Source: JBFWVR01 sp050246635
GTDB lineage: Bacteria > Acidobacteriota > Vicinamibacteria > Vicinamibacterales > UBA2999
Assembly: GCA_050246635.1 (NCBI GenBank)
Contig: JBFWVR010000005.1
Location: 1-64,000, forward strand
Reading direction: 5' to 3'
DNA length: 64,000 nucleotides
Part shown: in pieces, positions 16,666 through 25,474 of the stretch
Position numbering within the stretch: position 1 is the stretch's first letter
Layout: each line of letters begins with the position of its first letter
Notes under the pieces: generated by a model
Told to the model about the DNA's origin: nothing
Seen by the model: only the letters and a program-made list of their open reading frames with translations
The model's database searches: none
Translations under genes and position numbers: made by a program

Positions 16666-19016
16666 GTGTCGTGGGGACAGGGATGCAGGCGACGGTGCGG
16701 ACTGTCGTGTTGGTGATGCTGTGGCTGGCGGCGGCTGGAGGCAGCGTGCTGGCGCAGGCGCCATCGGTGACGGGACGGGTCGTCGACGAAACCGGCGGCG
16801 CCCTGCCAGGGGTGGTGGTGGAACTGCATGAGGGCGGTGCCGTCGTGCGGGACACGATCACCGACGCCATGGGCGGCTATGCATTCGACGGACTGGCCGC
16901 GGGCACGTATGACGTCACGTTCCGGCTCGTGAACTTCGGCATGGTGCGGCGCGCCGTGCAGGTGGCCGGGGCGCCCGTCGAGATGGATGCGATCCTGCGG
17001 CTGGCGATCGACGCCGACGTCGTGGTCACGGGGCGCCGGACGTTCACGAACCTGGCGGACGCGGAGAACCCGGCGGAGGACCTGGTCGGCATCGCGCTCA
17101 CCGCGAGCCAGGGCGCCATCACGGGGCAACAGCTCGAGGCCCGGCCGATCATGCGCGCCGGCGAGGTGCTCGAGACGGTGCCCGGGGTGATCATCAGCCA
17201 GCACAGTGGGGAGGGGAAGGCCAACCAGTACTACCTGCGCGGCTTCAACCTCGATCACGGCACCGACTTCGCGACGACCGTCGGGGGCATGCCGGTGAAC
17301 CTGCCGACGCACGGGCACGGGCACGGGTACTCGGATGCCAACTTCCTCATCCCCGAGCTCGTGAGCGGCGTGCAGTTCTCCAAGGGTCCGTACTTCGCCG
17401 ACCAGGGGGACTTCGCCACGGCCGGCGCGGCGAACATCAACTACGTCAACGTCCTCGACCGCCCGACGGTGACGGTGGGTGGCGGACAGGATGGCTTCGG
17501 GCGGGCGTTCGCCGCGGTGTCGCCGGCCGTCGGCGCCGGGCACGTGCTCGCGGCGCTCGAGGTGCAGCACAACGACGGGCCGTGGACCCGTCCGGACGAC
17601 TACCAGAAGCTCAACGGCGTGGTCCGCTACAGCCAGGGGGATGCGGTCAACGGCTTCTCGGTGACCGCCATGGCGTACCGGGCGACGTGGGACTCCACCG
17701 ACCAGATCCCGCAACGCGCCGTGGACGCGGGCCTGATCGGCCGTTTCGGGAACCTGGACGGCAGCGATGGCGGCGACACCTACCGCTACAGCGGGTCCAT
17801 GGAATGGCAGCGGTCGAGTGGCACCGCGTCGACGCGTGTGGTCGGCTACGGTTTCGCGTACGACATGAGCCTGTTCTCGAACTTCACCTACTTCCTGGAC
17901 GACCCGGTGCATGGTGATCAGTTCGAGCAGGCCGATCATCGTTTCGTGGCCGGTGGCCGCGTGACCCATCGCCGCATTGGCCGGTGGGGCGGTCGTGCCG
18001 TGCAGAACACCATTGGTGTGGATCTGCGCAACGACGACATCGGCACCGTCGGGCTCTATCACACCGAGAGCCGGCGGCGGCTCGAGACCGTACGTGAGGA
18101 CGCCGTCCTCCAGACGAGCGCGGCCGTCTTCGCGCAGAACGAGACCGAGTGGACGCCGTGGGTGCGCACGGTGGCCGGCCTGCGCATGGACGGGTACCGC
18201 TTCGACGTCGAGGCGGGTGACCCGGCAAACGCCGGCACCACCACGGCGGGACTCGTCAGTCCCAAGGGGGGCGTGGCCATCGGCCCGTTCCAGGGCACCG
18301 AGATCTACGCGAATGCCGGCTACGGCTTTCACAGCAACGACGCGCGGGGCGCGACGATCAGGCGCGACCCGAAGACCGGGGAGCCGGCCGATCCCGTCAC
18401 GCCGCTCGTGCGTGCGACCGGGGCGGAGGTTGGCCTGCGGTCGGTCGCCGTGCCGCACCTGCAGACGACGGTCTCGCTCTGGACGCTGGGCATCGACTCC
18501 GAGCTGCTGTTCGTCGGCGACGCCGGCACGACCGAAGCCAGCCGCCCAAGCCGGCGCTGGGGCATCGAGTGGGCGAACTACTACCGCGTGCATCCCACGG
18601 TCGTGCTCGACGCCGACGTGTCGATCTCCCGGGCGCGGTTCACGGACGAGGCGCCTGAAGGCGACCGGATCCCCGGCGCGGTCGAGCGCGTGATCTCGGC
18701 AGGGGTGACCGTCGAGCCCGGCCACCGCTTCTTCGGCAGCCTGCGGCTCCGCTACTTCGGTCCGCGCCCGCTCATCGAGGACGACTCGGTGCGGTCGGCG
18801 GCCACGACGCTGCTGAACGCAGAGGCGGGGATCCAGCTGCGTCCCGGTGTGCGTCTGGCGCTGGACCTGTTCAACCTGCTCGACGTGAAGGACAGCGACA
18901 TCGACTACTTCTACGCGTCCCGGCTGCCGGGGGAGCCCGCCGACGGCCTCGAGGACCTCCACCTGCACCCCACGCTCCCACGCACCGCGCGGATCAGCCT
19001 GATCGTCGGCTTCTGA
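16662..19016 (+). CDS. TonB-dependent receptor coupled to the M56-transporter gene
   Basis: A 784-residue outer-membrane receptor. I chose GTG 16662: it overlaps the previous stop (GTGA) and has GGGAGG 9 bp upstream; ATG 16683 is a possible alternative. After the signal peptide comes a carboxypeptidase-regulatory-like domain (about 30-110), a plug (about 145-260, with YYLRGFNLDHGTDFATTVGG and the His-rich NLPTHGHGHGYSDANFLIP) and a barrel ending in ISLIVGF. Such plug motifs are common in one receptor subfamily and do not by themselves prove metal binding. Translational coupling with the transporter fusion suggests that the receptor brings the substrate across the outer membrane for the inner-membrane carrier, probably a chelated metal ion. 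Confidence 0.9.
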   Translation: MSVVGTGMQATVRTVVLVMLWLAAAGGSVLAQAPSVTGRVVDETGGALPGVVVELHEGGAVVRDTITDAMGGYAFDGLAAGTYDVTFRLVNFGMVRRAVQVAGAPVEMDAILRLAIDADVVVTGRRTFTNLADAENPAEDLVGIALTASQGAITGQQLEARPIMRAGEVLETVPGVIISQHSGEGKANQYYLRGFNLDHGTDFATTVGGMPVNLPTHGHGHGYSDANFLIPELVSGVQFSKGPYFADQGDFATAGAANINYVNVLDRPTVTVGGGQDGFGRAFAAVSPAVGAGHVLAALEVQHNDGPWTRPDDYQKLNGVVRYSQGDAVNGFSVTAMAYRATWDSTDQIPQRAVDAGLIGRFGNLDGSDGGDTYRYSGSMEWQRSSGTASTRVVGYGFAYDMSLFSNFTYFLDDPVHGDQFEQADHRFVAGGRVTHRRIGRWGGRAVQNTIGVDLRNDDIGTVGLYHTESRRRLETVREDAVLQTSAAVFAQNETEWTPWVRTVAGLRMDGYRFDVEAGDPANAGTTTAGLVSPKGGVAIGPFQGTEIYANAGYGFHSNDARGATIRRDPKTGEPADPVTPLVRATGAEVGLRSVAVPHLQTTVSLWTLGIDSELLFVGDAGTTEASRPSRRWGIEWANYYRVHPTVVLDADVSISRARFTDEAPEGDRIPGAVERVISAGVTVEPGHRFFGSLRLRYFGPRPLIEDDSVRSAATTLLNAEAGIQLRPGVRLALDLFNLLDVKDSDIDYFYASRLPGEPADGLEDLHLHPTLPRTARISLIVGF

Positions 19017-19117
19017 CATCCGGGGACATCCACACGGAGGCGGGGACGCACCGCCCACACGGAAGACGGGGGCGCATCGCCCGTCCCGCGCCTCCGTCGT
19101 ACAATGCGGCTGCTCCC

Positions 19118-20773
19118 ATGCCTGCCGCCGGCGCGATCCGCAGCCGCACCGAATCCCGCATCGCCGTGGCTCGCGCCGTGCTGGGCGCGTCCTCGTTGTT
19201 CGCGATCTGGCTCGACCCCGCGGAGCCCAGCACCTATGCGGGGCTCACCTATTCGCTCCATGCGCTCTACGTCGCTTACGCGGTCAGCCTCGCCGCCTTC
19301 ACCCTGCGCGGGCCGGTGGTCGGCTGGCTCCCGCTGGCGACCCACGGTTTCGACATCGTGGCCTTCTCGGTCTTCCAGTACCTGACGCTCGGGCCGTCGA
19401 GCCCGTTCTTCCTGTACTTCGTCTTCTCGCTCTTCTGCGCGGCGCTCCGCTGGAACTGGCAGGGTGTGCTCTGGACGGCCCTGCTCGTGCTGCCGGCCTA
19501 CATGGGCATGGGGGCCTGGATCAGCTGGACCCTCCCCGACAACGCCTTCGAGCTGAACCGGTTCATCATCCGGACCGTGTACCTCGGGGTGGCGGCGGCA
19601 CTGCTCGTGTATCTCGGGCTGCACGAGGCGCAGCTGCGCGACGAGATCCGCCGGCTGGCCCGATGGCCGCAGCCGTCGGGGGCGCCGGCCGCGGAACTGC
19701 GTGCCCGCGTCCTCGAGCATGCGGGGGCCGTCATGGGCGCCCGCCAGGTTCTCGTTGTCTGGGACGTGGACGACGAGCCCTGGCGGCACCTCGCGCTGTG
19801 GGACGCGACCGGCACGGCGACGGAGCGGCTGGCGCCGGGGGCCCTCGAGCCGCTCGTCGCCTCCGAGCATGCCGCGGCGGTGCTCGTCACGACGGGCGCC
19901 GCGCGGGCGGGCGAGCCGTCACCCGTGCATCCCGATGTCGCGTCGCGGCTGACGGGTACCGTCGTGAGTGCGCCCTTCGCCGGGGATCAGGTGTCCGGAC
20001 GCCTGTTCCTGGCAGGGCTCGACGGCGCGGCCGAGGAGATCCTGCCGCTCGCCGAAGTCGTCGCGCGTGAGACCGGCGCGACGCTCGACGCGCTCGAGGC
20101 GGCCGATCGATCCGGGCAGCTCGCCATCCGCGAGGAGCGCGTGCGCGTGGCCCGGGACCTGCACGACGGCGTGCTCCAGTCGTTGACGGCGCTCCGGCTG
20201 GAATTGCGGGCCCTGGCCGACGGGGGCGCGGTGACCGAGGGACGGACGCTGGATCGCCTGCTGGCGGTGGAGCGCGCGCTGGCCCTCGAACAACGCGAGC
20301 TGCGCATCTTCATCGACGGCCTGCGCCCGGCCGGCGTCTCGGCTGCCGTGCCCACCCCGCGCACGGTCGGCGCCGTGCTGGCGTCGGTGCGCGACCGCGT
20401 CGCCGGCCAGTGGCGCGTGCCCGTGGAGGTCGAGGCCGACGCTCCGGATCAACTGCTCGAGGCGGCCACCGCTCGGGCGCTCGCGCTCATGGTGCACGAG
20501 GCGGTGGTCAACGCGCTCAAGCATGGAGGACCGTCACGGGTCCAGGTCGCCGCGCGCCACGACGGACGTCACCTCTCGGTGCGCGTGTCCGACGATGGGT
20601 GCGGGTTCGCGTTCCACGGGCGCCACGATCACGCGGCGCTGGTGCGCAGCGGGCAGGGGCCGGCGAGCCTGCGCGACCGCATCGGGGGGCTCGGCGGCCA
20701 GCTGGCCGTGGACTCGGGCCCCGCGGGCGCCACGGTGGAGCTGATCCTGCCCGTCGGCAACCCGGGAGCCTGA
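19118..20773 (+). CDS. Membrane sensor histidine kinase (HisKA_3 type)
   Basis: A 551-residue kinase. Residues about 15-170 contain five to six hydrophobic segments with short loops, a membrane sensor with no large periplasmic domain. A GAF-like region (about 190-325) follows, then the HisKA_3 box VRVARDLHDGVLQSLTALRL with phospho-acceptor His349, and a HATPase_c domain (HEAVVNALKHGG, DDGCGF, GQGPASLRDRIGGLGG). The NarL-type regulator 3 bp downstream is the obvious partner. It starts about 100 bp after the TonB receptor on the same strand, so control of the metal module is possible but unproven. Confidence 0.93.
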   Translation: MPAAGAIRSRTESRIAVARAVLGASSLFAIWLDPAEPSTYAGLTYSLHALYVAYAVSLAAFTLRGPVVGWLPLATHGFDIVAFSVFQYLTLGPSSPFFLYFVFSLFCAALRWNWQGVLWTALLVLPAYMGMGAWISWTLPDNAFELNRFIIRTVYLGVAAALLVYLGLHEAQLRDEIRRLARWPQPSGAPAAELRARVLEHAGAVMGARQVLVVWDVDDEPWRHLALWDATGTATERLAPGALEPLVASEHAAAVLVTTGAARAGEPSPVHPDVASRLTGTVVSAPFAGDQVSGRLFLAGLDGAAEEILPLAEVVARETGATLDALEAADRSGQLAIREERVRVARDLHDGVLQSLTALRLELRALADGGAVTEGRTLDRLLAVERALALEQRELRIFIDGLRPAGVSAAVPTPRTVGAVLASVRDRVAGQWRVPVEVEADAPDQLLEAATARALALMVHEAVVNALKHGGPSRVQVAARHDGRHLSVRVSDDGCGFAFHGRHDHAALVRSGQGPASLRDRIGGLGGQLAVDSGPAGATVELILPVGNPGA

Positions 20774-20776
20774 CGC

Positions 20777-21394
20777 ATGTCGATTCGTGTCGTGCTCGCC
20801 GACGACCATCCGATTGTCCTGCAGGGCCTGGAGCAGCTGTTCCTTCGCGCCACCGGGTTCGACGTCGTCCGCTGCTGCGCCGATGGCCCGGCGGCGCTGG
20901 AGGCCGTCCGGACGTTGCGCCCGGACGTGCTCCTCGTCGACCTGCGGCTGCCGGGGATGAACGGCCTGGAGGTCCTGCGCGCCGTGCGTGACGCCGCGCT
21001 CCCGTGCCGGACGGTGCTGCTCACCGCCGCGATCCGCGACGACGAAGCCGCCGACGCCGTGTCGCTCGGCGCGCGGGGGATCGTGCTGAAGGAGGCGTCG
21101 CCGGAGACCCTGCTCGACTGCCTGCGGCGCGTGCACGAGGGGGGCCGGTGGTTCGCCCCCGGCCTGCTCGATGGCGCACTCGACCGGCTCCAGCACCGGG
21201 CTCCACCGCTCACCGCGCGGGAACTCGAAATCGTGCGGCACGTCGCGGAGGGCCTGCGCAACCGGGAGATCGCCGGGCGGCTCTCCATCACGGAGGGCAC
21301 CGTGAAGATCCACCTGCACCACATCTACGAGAAGCTCGGCGTGGACGGCCGCGTTGCGCTCGTCCTGCGGGCGCAGGCGGATGGCCTCCTCTAA
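20777..21394 (+). CDS. NarL-family response regulator
   Basis: A 205-residue regulator. The receiver domain has D9-D10 and phospho-acceptor Asp55 (LLVDLRLPG). The C-terminal LuxR-type HTH (about 140-200) contains TARELEIVRHVAEGLRNREI and the recognition helix near SITEGTVKIHLHHI. It partners the kinase that ends 3 bp upstream. A 24-bp inverted repeat (21397-21420) begins right after its stop codon and could be its own operator, acting on the HTH/Pal genes downstream, or simply a terminator. Confidence 0.93.
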   Translation: MSIRVVLADDHPIVLQGLEQLFLRATGFDVVRCCADGPAALEAVRTLRPDVLLVDLRLPGMNGLEVLRAVRDAALPCRTVLLTAAIRDDEAADAVSLGARGIVLKEASPETLLDCLRRVHEGGRWFAPGLLDGALDRLQHRAPPLTARELEIVRHVAEGLRNREIAGRLSITEGTVKIHLHHIYEKLGVDGRVALVLRAQADGLL

Positions 21395-21396
21395 CG

Positions 21397-21423
21397 AAGG
21401 ATAGAGCCGCCTCTATCCTTTGC
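21397..21423. terminator. Perfect 10-bp inverted repeat after the response regulator
   Basis: AAGGATAGAG (21397-21406), loop CCGC, CTCTATCCTT (21411-21420), followed by only a short T-run. The perfect symmetry fits either a weak intrinsic terminator or a binding site for the adjacent NarL-type regulator ahead of the genes at 21446 and 21685. Confidence 0.5.
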
Positions 21424-21469
21424 CGTATTCCCCCGCCGGCCTGGCGTGGCTACGCTCGTTCCACCAGCG

Positions 21470-21688
21470 ATGCCCAGGGGACTCCCGCCACCGTCCGCCA
21501 CCAGGGCCGACGATCTGCTCAGCTCGAACGAGGTGATCGACCGGTTGCTCGAGGAGCCGCGGATGCGGGCGTCCGCGCTCTGCGTGCTGCCCGCGATCCG
21601 GACCGAGGGCGGATGGCGGTTCCGGCGCAGCGACCTGGAGGCCTGGATTGCGGCCGCGCGCCCGCGCGGCGGGAGAACACCGTCATGA
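21470..21688 (+). CDS. Small excisionase-like HTH protein
   Basis: A 72-residue protein (80 if the ATG at 21446 is used). The pattern LLSSNEVIDRLLEEP...WRFRRSDLEAWI matches the compact MerR/excisionase-like helix-turn-helix found in many small DNA-binding proteins, with the wing near GGWRFRR. It overlaps the pal start by ATGA, so the two are translationally coupled. This is an unusual partner for Pal. The target is unknown; autoregulation or control of pal is possible. Confidence 0.6.
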   Translation: MPRGLPPPSATRADDLLSSNEVIDRLLEEPRMRASALCVLPAIRTEGGWRFRRSDLEAWIAAARPRGGRTPS

Positions 21689-22245
21689 CGCGACTCCGGT
21701 TCGGCGTGTTGGTCACGATGTCCCTGGCACTGGCTGCCGGGTGTGCGAAGAAGAGCGCCCCGGCCGTGACGGCCCCCGCCCCGTCGGGCATGACGTCCGC
21801 GGCGGCGGCCGCCCCGCCGGTGGCCACGCGGCCATCCCCGGGCCCGGCGCCGGAGCTCAGTGAGGACGAGATCTTCGCGCGCAAGACGCTGGCGGAGCTC
21901 AACGCGGAGCGGCCTCTCGGCGACGCATTCTTCGACTACGACCAGTCCACGTTGCGCGACGATGCCCGGGCGGCGCTGGCTCGCAACGCCGAGTGGTTGA
22001 AGCGCTGGCGGCAGGTCGAGGTGCTCATCGAGGGGCACAGCGACGAACGGGGCACGGCGGAGTACAATCTGGCGCTGGCCGCGCGCCGGGCGGAGGCCGT
22101 GCGCACGTACCTGCTGGCGCTCGGGATTCCCGAGACGCGCCTGGTTTCGACCAGCCTTGGCCGCGAGCAGCCCTTCTGTCGCGAGTCGTCCGAAGGCTGC
22201 TGGCAGCAGAATCGCCGGGGGCACTTCGTCATCACGGCGAAGTAA
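21685..22245 (+). CDS. pal: Peptidoglycan-associated lipoprotein (OmpA family)
   Basis: A 186-residue lipoprotein. The signal sequence ends in the lipobox LAAGC, with lipidation expected at Cys20. An Ala/Pro-rich linker follows, then an OmpA C-like domain (about 75-186) with FFDYDQSTLRDDAR, VLIEGHSDERGTAEYNLAL and the RRAEAVRTYL helix, which contain the Asp and Arg that bind diaminopimelate. The Tol partners are not in this window. A strong terminator lies 120 bp downstream at 22367-22400. Confidence 0.92.
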   Translation: MTRLRFGVLVTMSLALAAGCAKKSAPAVTAPAPSGMTSAAAAAPPVATRPSPGPAPELSEDEIFARKTLAELNAERPLGDAFFDYDQSTLRDDARAALARNAEWLKRWRQVEVLIEGHSDERGTAEYNLALAARRAEAVRTYLLALGIPETRLVSTSLGREQPFCRESSEGCWQQNRRGHFVITAK

Positions 22246-22366
22246 GCCCGGCGGGGGCCCGGACCTGGGACGCCGGCAGGGGGTCGGCGGCCGGGCCCCG
22301 CCTTTCCCGCGCGCGACGATCCTGTCGGCGCGCACCGGATTTCCTACACGCGCGCTCCCTCACTCC

Positions 22367-22400
22367 GACCCGCGCGGACGCCCCGCGCGGGTCATTTTTT
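22367..22400 (+). terminator. Intrinsic terminator downstream of pal
   Basis: A 10-bp perfect stem GACCCGCGCG/CGCGCGGGTC (22367-22376 and 22384-22393), a 7-nt loop and ATTTTTT. It separates pal from the metalloprotease gene, whose probable -10 (TAGAAT, 22443-22448) lies after it. Confidence 0.9.
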
Positions 22401-22467
22401 GTCTCTGCGGGCCGAACCCTCGCCCTCGCGCGCCGTGCGGCATAGAATGACCGCGCGAGGAGTTCCC

Positions 22468-25089
22468 ATGCACAAACGATTCGTTTTTCTCATTGCCGGC
22501 ATCCTGCTGGCCGCGCTGCCCGCCGCAGCCCAGCAGGCTGCCGCCGGCCGTGCCTCGGGCCCGGCGCCGACAATCGAGGACCGCACGTCCGGCATGCGCA
22601 AGATGGATGGCTACTTCCCGATGTATTGGGAAGAGCGCACCGGTTCCCTGTTCCTCGAGATCCCCCGGCTCGACACCGACGTCCTGTACATCCTGGGCCT
22701 GTCGGCGGGGCTCGGCTCGAATGACATCGGCCTCGACCGCGGGGAGGGCGGTGGGACGCGCATCGTGCGCTTCCAGCGCGTCGGCCCGAAGGTGCTGATG
22801 GTCCAGCCGAACATGACCTTCCGCTCGAGCAGCCCGAACCCGCTCGAGGTGAAGTCGGTCGAGGACTCGTTCGCGAAGTCGGTCCTCTGGGGCTTCACGG
22901 TGGCAGCCGAGACCGGCGACCGCCTGCTGGTCGACGCCACCGAGTTCATCCTGCGGGACAACTTCGGCGCGGCCAACGCCCTGAAGCCGGGCAACTACCG
23001 CGTGGACCGCACGCGGAGCGCGCTGTTCCTGCCCAACACCAAGAACTTCCCGAAGAACACCGAGATCGACGTCACGTTGACCTTCGTCAACGAGGCGACC
23101 GGTGGTCGCGGGGGCGGCGGGGCCGGCCCGACGCAGGGCCCGCCGCAGATCGGCGCCGGCGGCACCGCCACCGGCGGACGCGGCGGCGGCATCTTCTCGG
23201 GCAGCGTCTCGAGCGTCACGCCGACGGCCGACGCGGCAACCGTCCGGCAGCACCTGTCGTTCGTCGAGCTCCCGGACAACGGCTACACGCCCCGGCTGGC
23301 CGACCCGCGCTCGGGGTTCGGCGGCATGCAGTACCAGGACTACAGCGTGCCGCTGGCGGAGTCGATGGCCAAGCGGTTCATCCGGCGTCACCGCCTGATC
23401 AAGAAGGACCCGACCGCGGCGGTCAGCGACCCGGTCGAGCCGATCCGCTACTGGGTGGACTCGGGCGCGCCGAAGGACATCCAGCAGGCGCTCATCGAGG
23501 GCGCGAGCTGGTGGCGCCAGGCGTTCGAGGCCGCCGGGTTCAGCAACGCGTTCTTCGTGGACGTGCTGCCGGCCGATGCCGACCCGATGGACGTGCGCTA
23601 CAACACCATCAACTGGGTGCACCGGTCGACCCGCGGCTGGAGCTCGGGCGGCTCGGTCACCGACCCGCGCACGGGTGAGATCCTCAAGGGCACCGTCACG
23701 CTCGGCTCGCTCCGTGGCCGCCAGGACTACCTGATCTTCGAGGGCCTGCTCTCGCCCTACGAGACGGGCACCGAGCGGCCGTCGGTGCTCTACGAGACCG
23801 CGCTCGCCCGCATCCGCCAGCTCTCGGCGCACGAGGTCGGCCACACGCTGGGCCTCGGCCACAACTACTACGACAGCAGCAAGGGCTGGATCTCCGTGAT
23901 GGACTATCCCCATCCCCTGGAGTCGCTGCGGCCCGACGGCACGATCGACCTGTCGAACGCCTACCAGGCCCGCATCGGCGACTGGGACAAGGTCACGATC
24001 AACTACGGCTACCGGCAGTTCCCATCCGGGACGGACGAGGCCGCAGCCCTCAAGAAGATCCTGGACGACGCGTGGGCCCAGGACATCCGGTACATGACGA
24101 ACCAGGACACCGACATCCACCCGAAGGTGGAGCAGTGGTCCAACGGCGTCGACCAGGCCGACGAGCTGATGCGGTTGCTGAAGGTCCGCCGCGCGGCGCT
24201 CGATCGGATGGGCACGAAGACGATCCGCCTCGGGGAGCCGACGGCCACGGTCGAGGAAGCGCTGGTCCCAATCTTCATGTACCACCGCTACGCGGTCGAG
24301 TCGGCCGCGTCGATGGTCGCCGGCCAGGATTACATCTACGCGATGCGTGGCGACGGCCGCACGCCGTTCACCTGGGTCACGGCGGCCGAGCAGAAGAAGG
24401 CGCTCGAGGCCCTGGCGGCGTCGATCAAGCCGTCGGAGCTGACCGTGCCGAAGGCCGTGCTCGACCAGATCACGCCGCGGCCGCCCGGCTTCGGCATGCA
24501 CCGCGAGCTCTTCGCCCGGACGACCGGTGACGGGTTCGACCCGCTGAGTCCGGGCACGACGGCCGCCGACGTCACGATCGGCTTCGTGCTCCAGACCGAC
24601 CGCGCCGCGCGCATGGTGGCGCAGCACGCGCTCGACCCGTCGCTGCCCGGCCTCGGCGAGGTGATCGACAGCCTGACGGCAGCCACCTTCGACGCGCCGG
24701 CCGCCAGTCCCTACGAGGAGGAAGTCCGCCGGGCGGCCGAGCGGGTGCTCGTCGACCGCGTGATGTGGCTGGCCGGCGGCGCCCCGAACGGCCAGGTGCG
24801 CGCCGTGGCCTCGCTCAAGCTCCAGAAGCTCGGCGACCGCCTCCGCGGCGAGAGCGGCAAGGGCGAGCTGGACGAGGCGCAGCACACGCTGCTCGCCGCG
24901 GACATCAAGCGCTTCCTCGAGCGGCCGGCCGAGGCCGCGCAGATGAAGGTGGCGCCCGACGCGCCTCCCGGAGCGCCGATCGGCGACACCGGCATGGACT
25001 GGCTCGCCGCCCCCGGCGGTCGCAGCGAGTGCAGCTGGGACGACCTGACGCCGAGCGCCTGGCTCTTCTACCAGCCGCCGCCCTTCTAG
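22468..25089 (+). CDS. Secreted zinc-dependent metalloprotease (DUF5117/DUF5118 type)
   Basis: An 873-residue exported protein. ATG 22468 follows GAGGAG (22457-22462) and begins a clean signal peptide (KRFVFLIAGILLAALPAAA). The N-terminal half corresponds to the DUF5117-type region. The catalytic metzincin-like motif HEVGHTLGLGH is at about residues 455-465, followed by SVMDYPHP, a Met-turn-like segment. Such 800-900-residue proteases are frequent in Acidobacteriota and Bacteroidota; their substrates are mostly unknown, extracellular protein degradation being the usual guess. It is a single gene with its own promoter and terminator. Confidence 0.9.
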   Translation: MHKRFVFLIAGILLAALPAAAQQAAAGRASGPAPTIEDRTSGMRKMDGYFPMYWEERTGSLFLEIPRLDTDVLYILGLSAGLGSNDIGLDRGEGGGTRIVRFQRVGPKVLMVQPNMTFRSSSPNPLEVKSVEDSFAKSVLWGFTVAAETGDRLLVDATEFILRDNFGAANALKPGNYRVDRTRSALFLPNTKNFPKNTEIDVTLTFVNEATGGRGGGGAGPTQGPPQIGAGGTATGGRGGGIFSGSVSSVTPTADAATVRQHLSFVELPDNGYTPRLADPRSGFGGMQYQDYSVPLAESMAKRFIRRHRLIKKDPTAAVSDPVEPIRYWVDSGAPKDIQQALIEGASWWRQAFEAAGFSNAFFVDVLPADADPMDVRYNTINWVHRSTRGWSSGGSVTDPRTGEILKGTVTLGSLRGRQDYLIFEGLLSPYETGTERPSVLYETALARIRQLSAHEVGHTLGLGHNYYDSSKGWISVMDYPHPLESLRPDGTIDLSNAYQARIGDWDKVTINYGYRQFPSGTDEAAALKKILDDAWAQDIRYMTNQDTDIHPKVEQWSNGVDQADELMRLLKVRRAALDRMGTKTIRLGEPTATVEEALVPIFMYHRYAVESAASMVAGQDYIYAMRGDGRTPFTWVTAAEQKKALEALAASIKPSELTVPKAVLDQITPRPPGFGMHRELFARTTGDGFDPLSPGTTAADVTIGFVLQTDRAARMVAQHALDPSLPGLGEVIDSLTAATFDAPAASPYEEEVRRAAERVLVDRVMWLAGGAPNGQVRAVASLKLQKLGDRLRGESGKGELDEAQHTLLAADIKRFLERPAEAAQMKVAPDAPPGAPIGDTGMDWLAAPGGRSECSWDDLTPSAWLFYQPPPF

Positions 25090-25112
25090 GACGCGCCGGT
25101 CCAACGATCGAG

Positions 25113-25152
25113 CGGGCCACGGGACCTCAGGGTCTCGTGGCCCGTTTCGTTT
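25113..25152 (+). terminator. Intrinsic terminator of the metalloprotease gene
   Basis: A long stem CGGGCCACGGGACC...GGTCTCGTGGCCCG (25113-25144, one G-T pair inside) is followed by TTTCGTTT. It ends 60 bp past the stop codon. Confidence 0.85.
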
Positions 25153-25169
25153 GTGGGGACCTGCTTCGA

Positions 25170-25474
25170 GACACTGAAGACACTGAGCACACTGAAGACA
25201 CTGAGCACACTGAGCACACTGAACACACTGAGCACACTGAACACACTGAGCACACTGAAGACACTGAACACACTGAAGCACGGAACACCCGGGGCACACG
25301 GAGGGCCCGGGACACGGCAGGGGTGGAGCAGCAGGGGCAGTCGAAGCACGCGGCGCACGACGTTCGCACCGCAGGACCGGGTTGGTGTTGCCCCGCCCTT
25401 TAACCCTCCGTGTTCTCCGTGTCTCCGTGTCTCCGTGTCTCCGTGTCCTCCGTGTCCTCCGTGTCCTCCGTGTT
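25170..25474. repeat. Two blocks of 9-bp-period degenerate tandem repeats
   Basis: Block 1 (about 25171-25278) is built from 9-mers such as CACACTGAG and ACACTGAAG. Block 2 (about 25405-25474) is built from CTCCGTGTC 9-mers. A 9-bp period keeps frames open on both strands, which creates spurious Cys-rich (VQCLQCAQC) or FSVFSVLS-type reading frames. Related CACTGA blocks lie at 38455-38526 and 39771-39870. This is the gap between two convergent genes; nothing else is seen in it. Confidence 0.75.

Noticed and set aside
17290..17340. His-Gly repeat in the TonB receptor plug as proof of metal binding
   Set aside because: The THGHGHGY-type segment occurs in a broad receptor subfamily; context, not this motif, supports the metal link.
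16617..19058. 813-residue leftward frame opposite the second TonB receptor
   Set aside because: No domain, His/Arg/Val-rich; the receptor on the plus strand is unambiguous.
22360..25299. 979-residue leftward frame opposite the metalloprotease
   Set aside because: Shadow of a clearly real gene in GC-rich DNA; Arg/His/Val-rich composition without domains, and its first part is the CACTGA repeat read as a fake Cys-rich segment.
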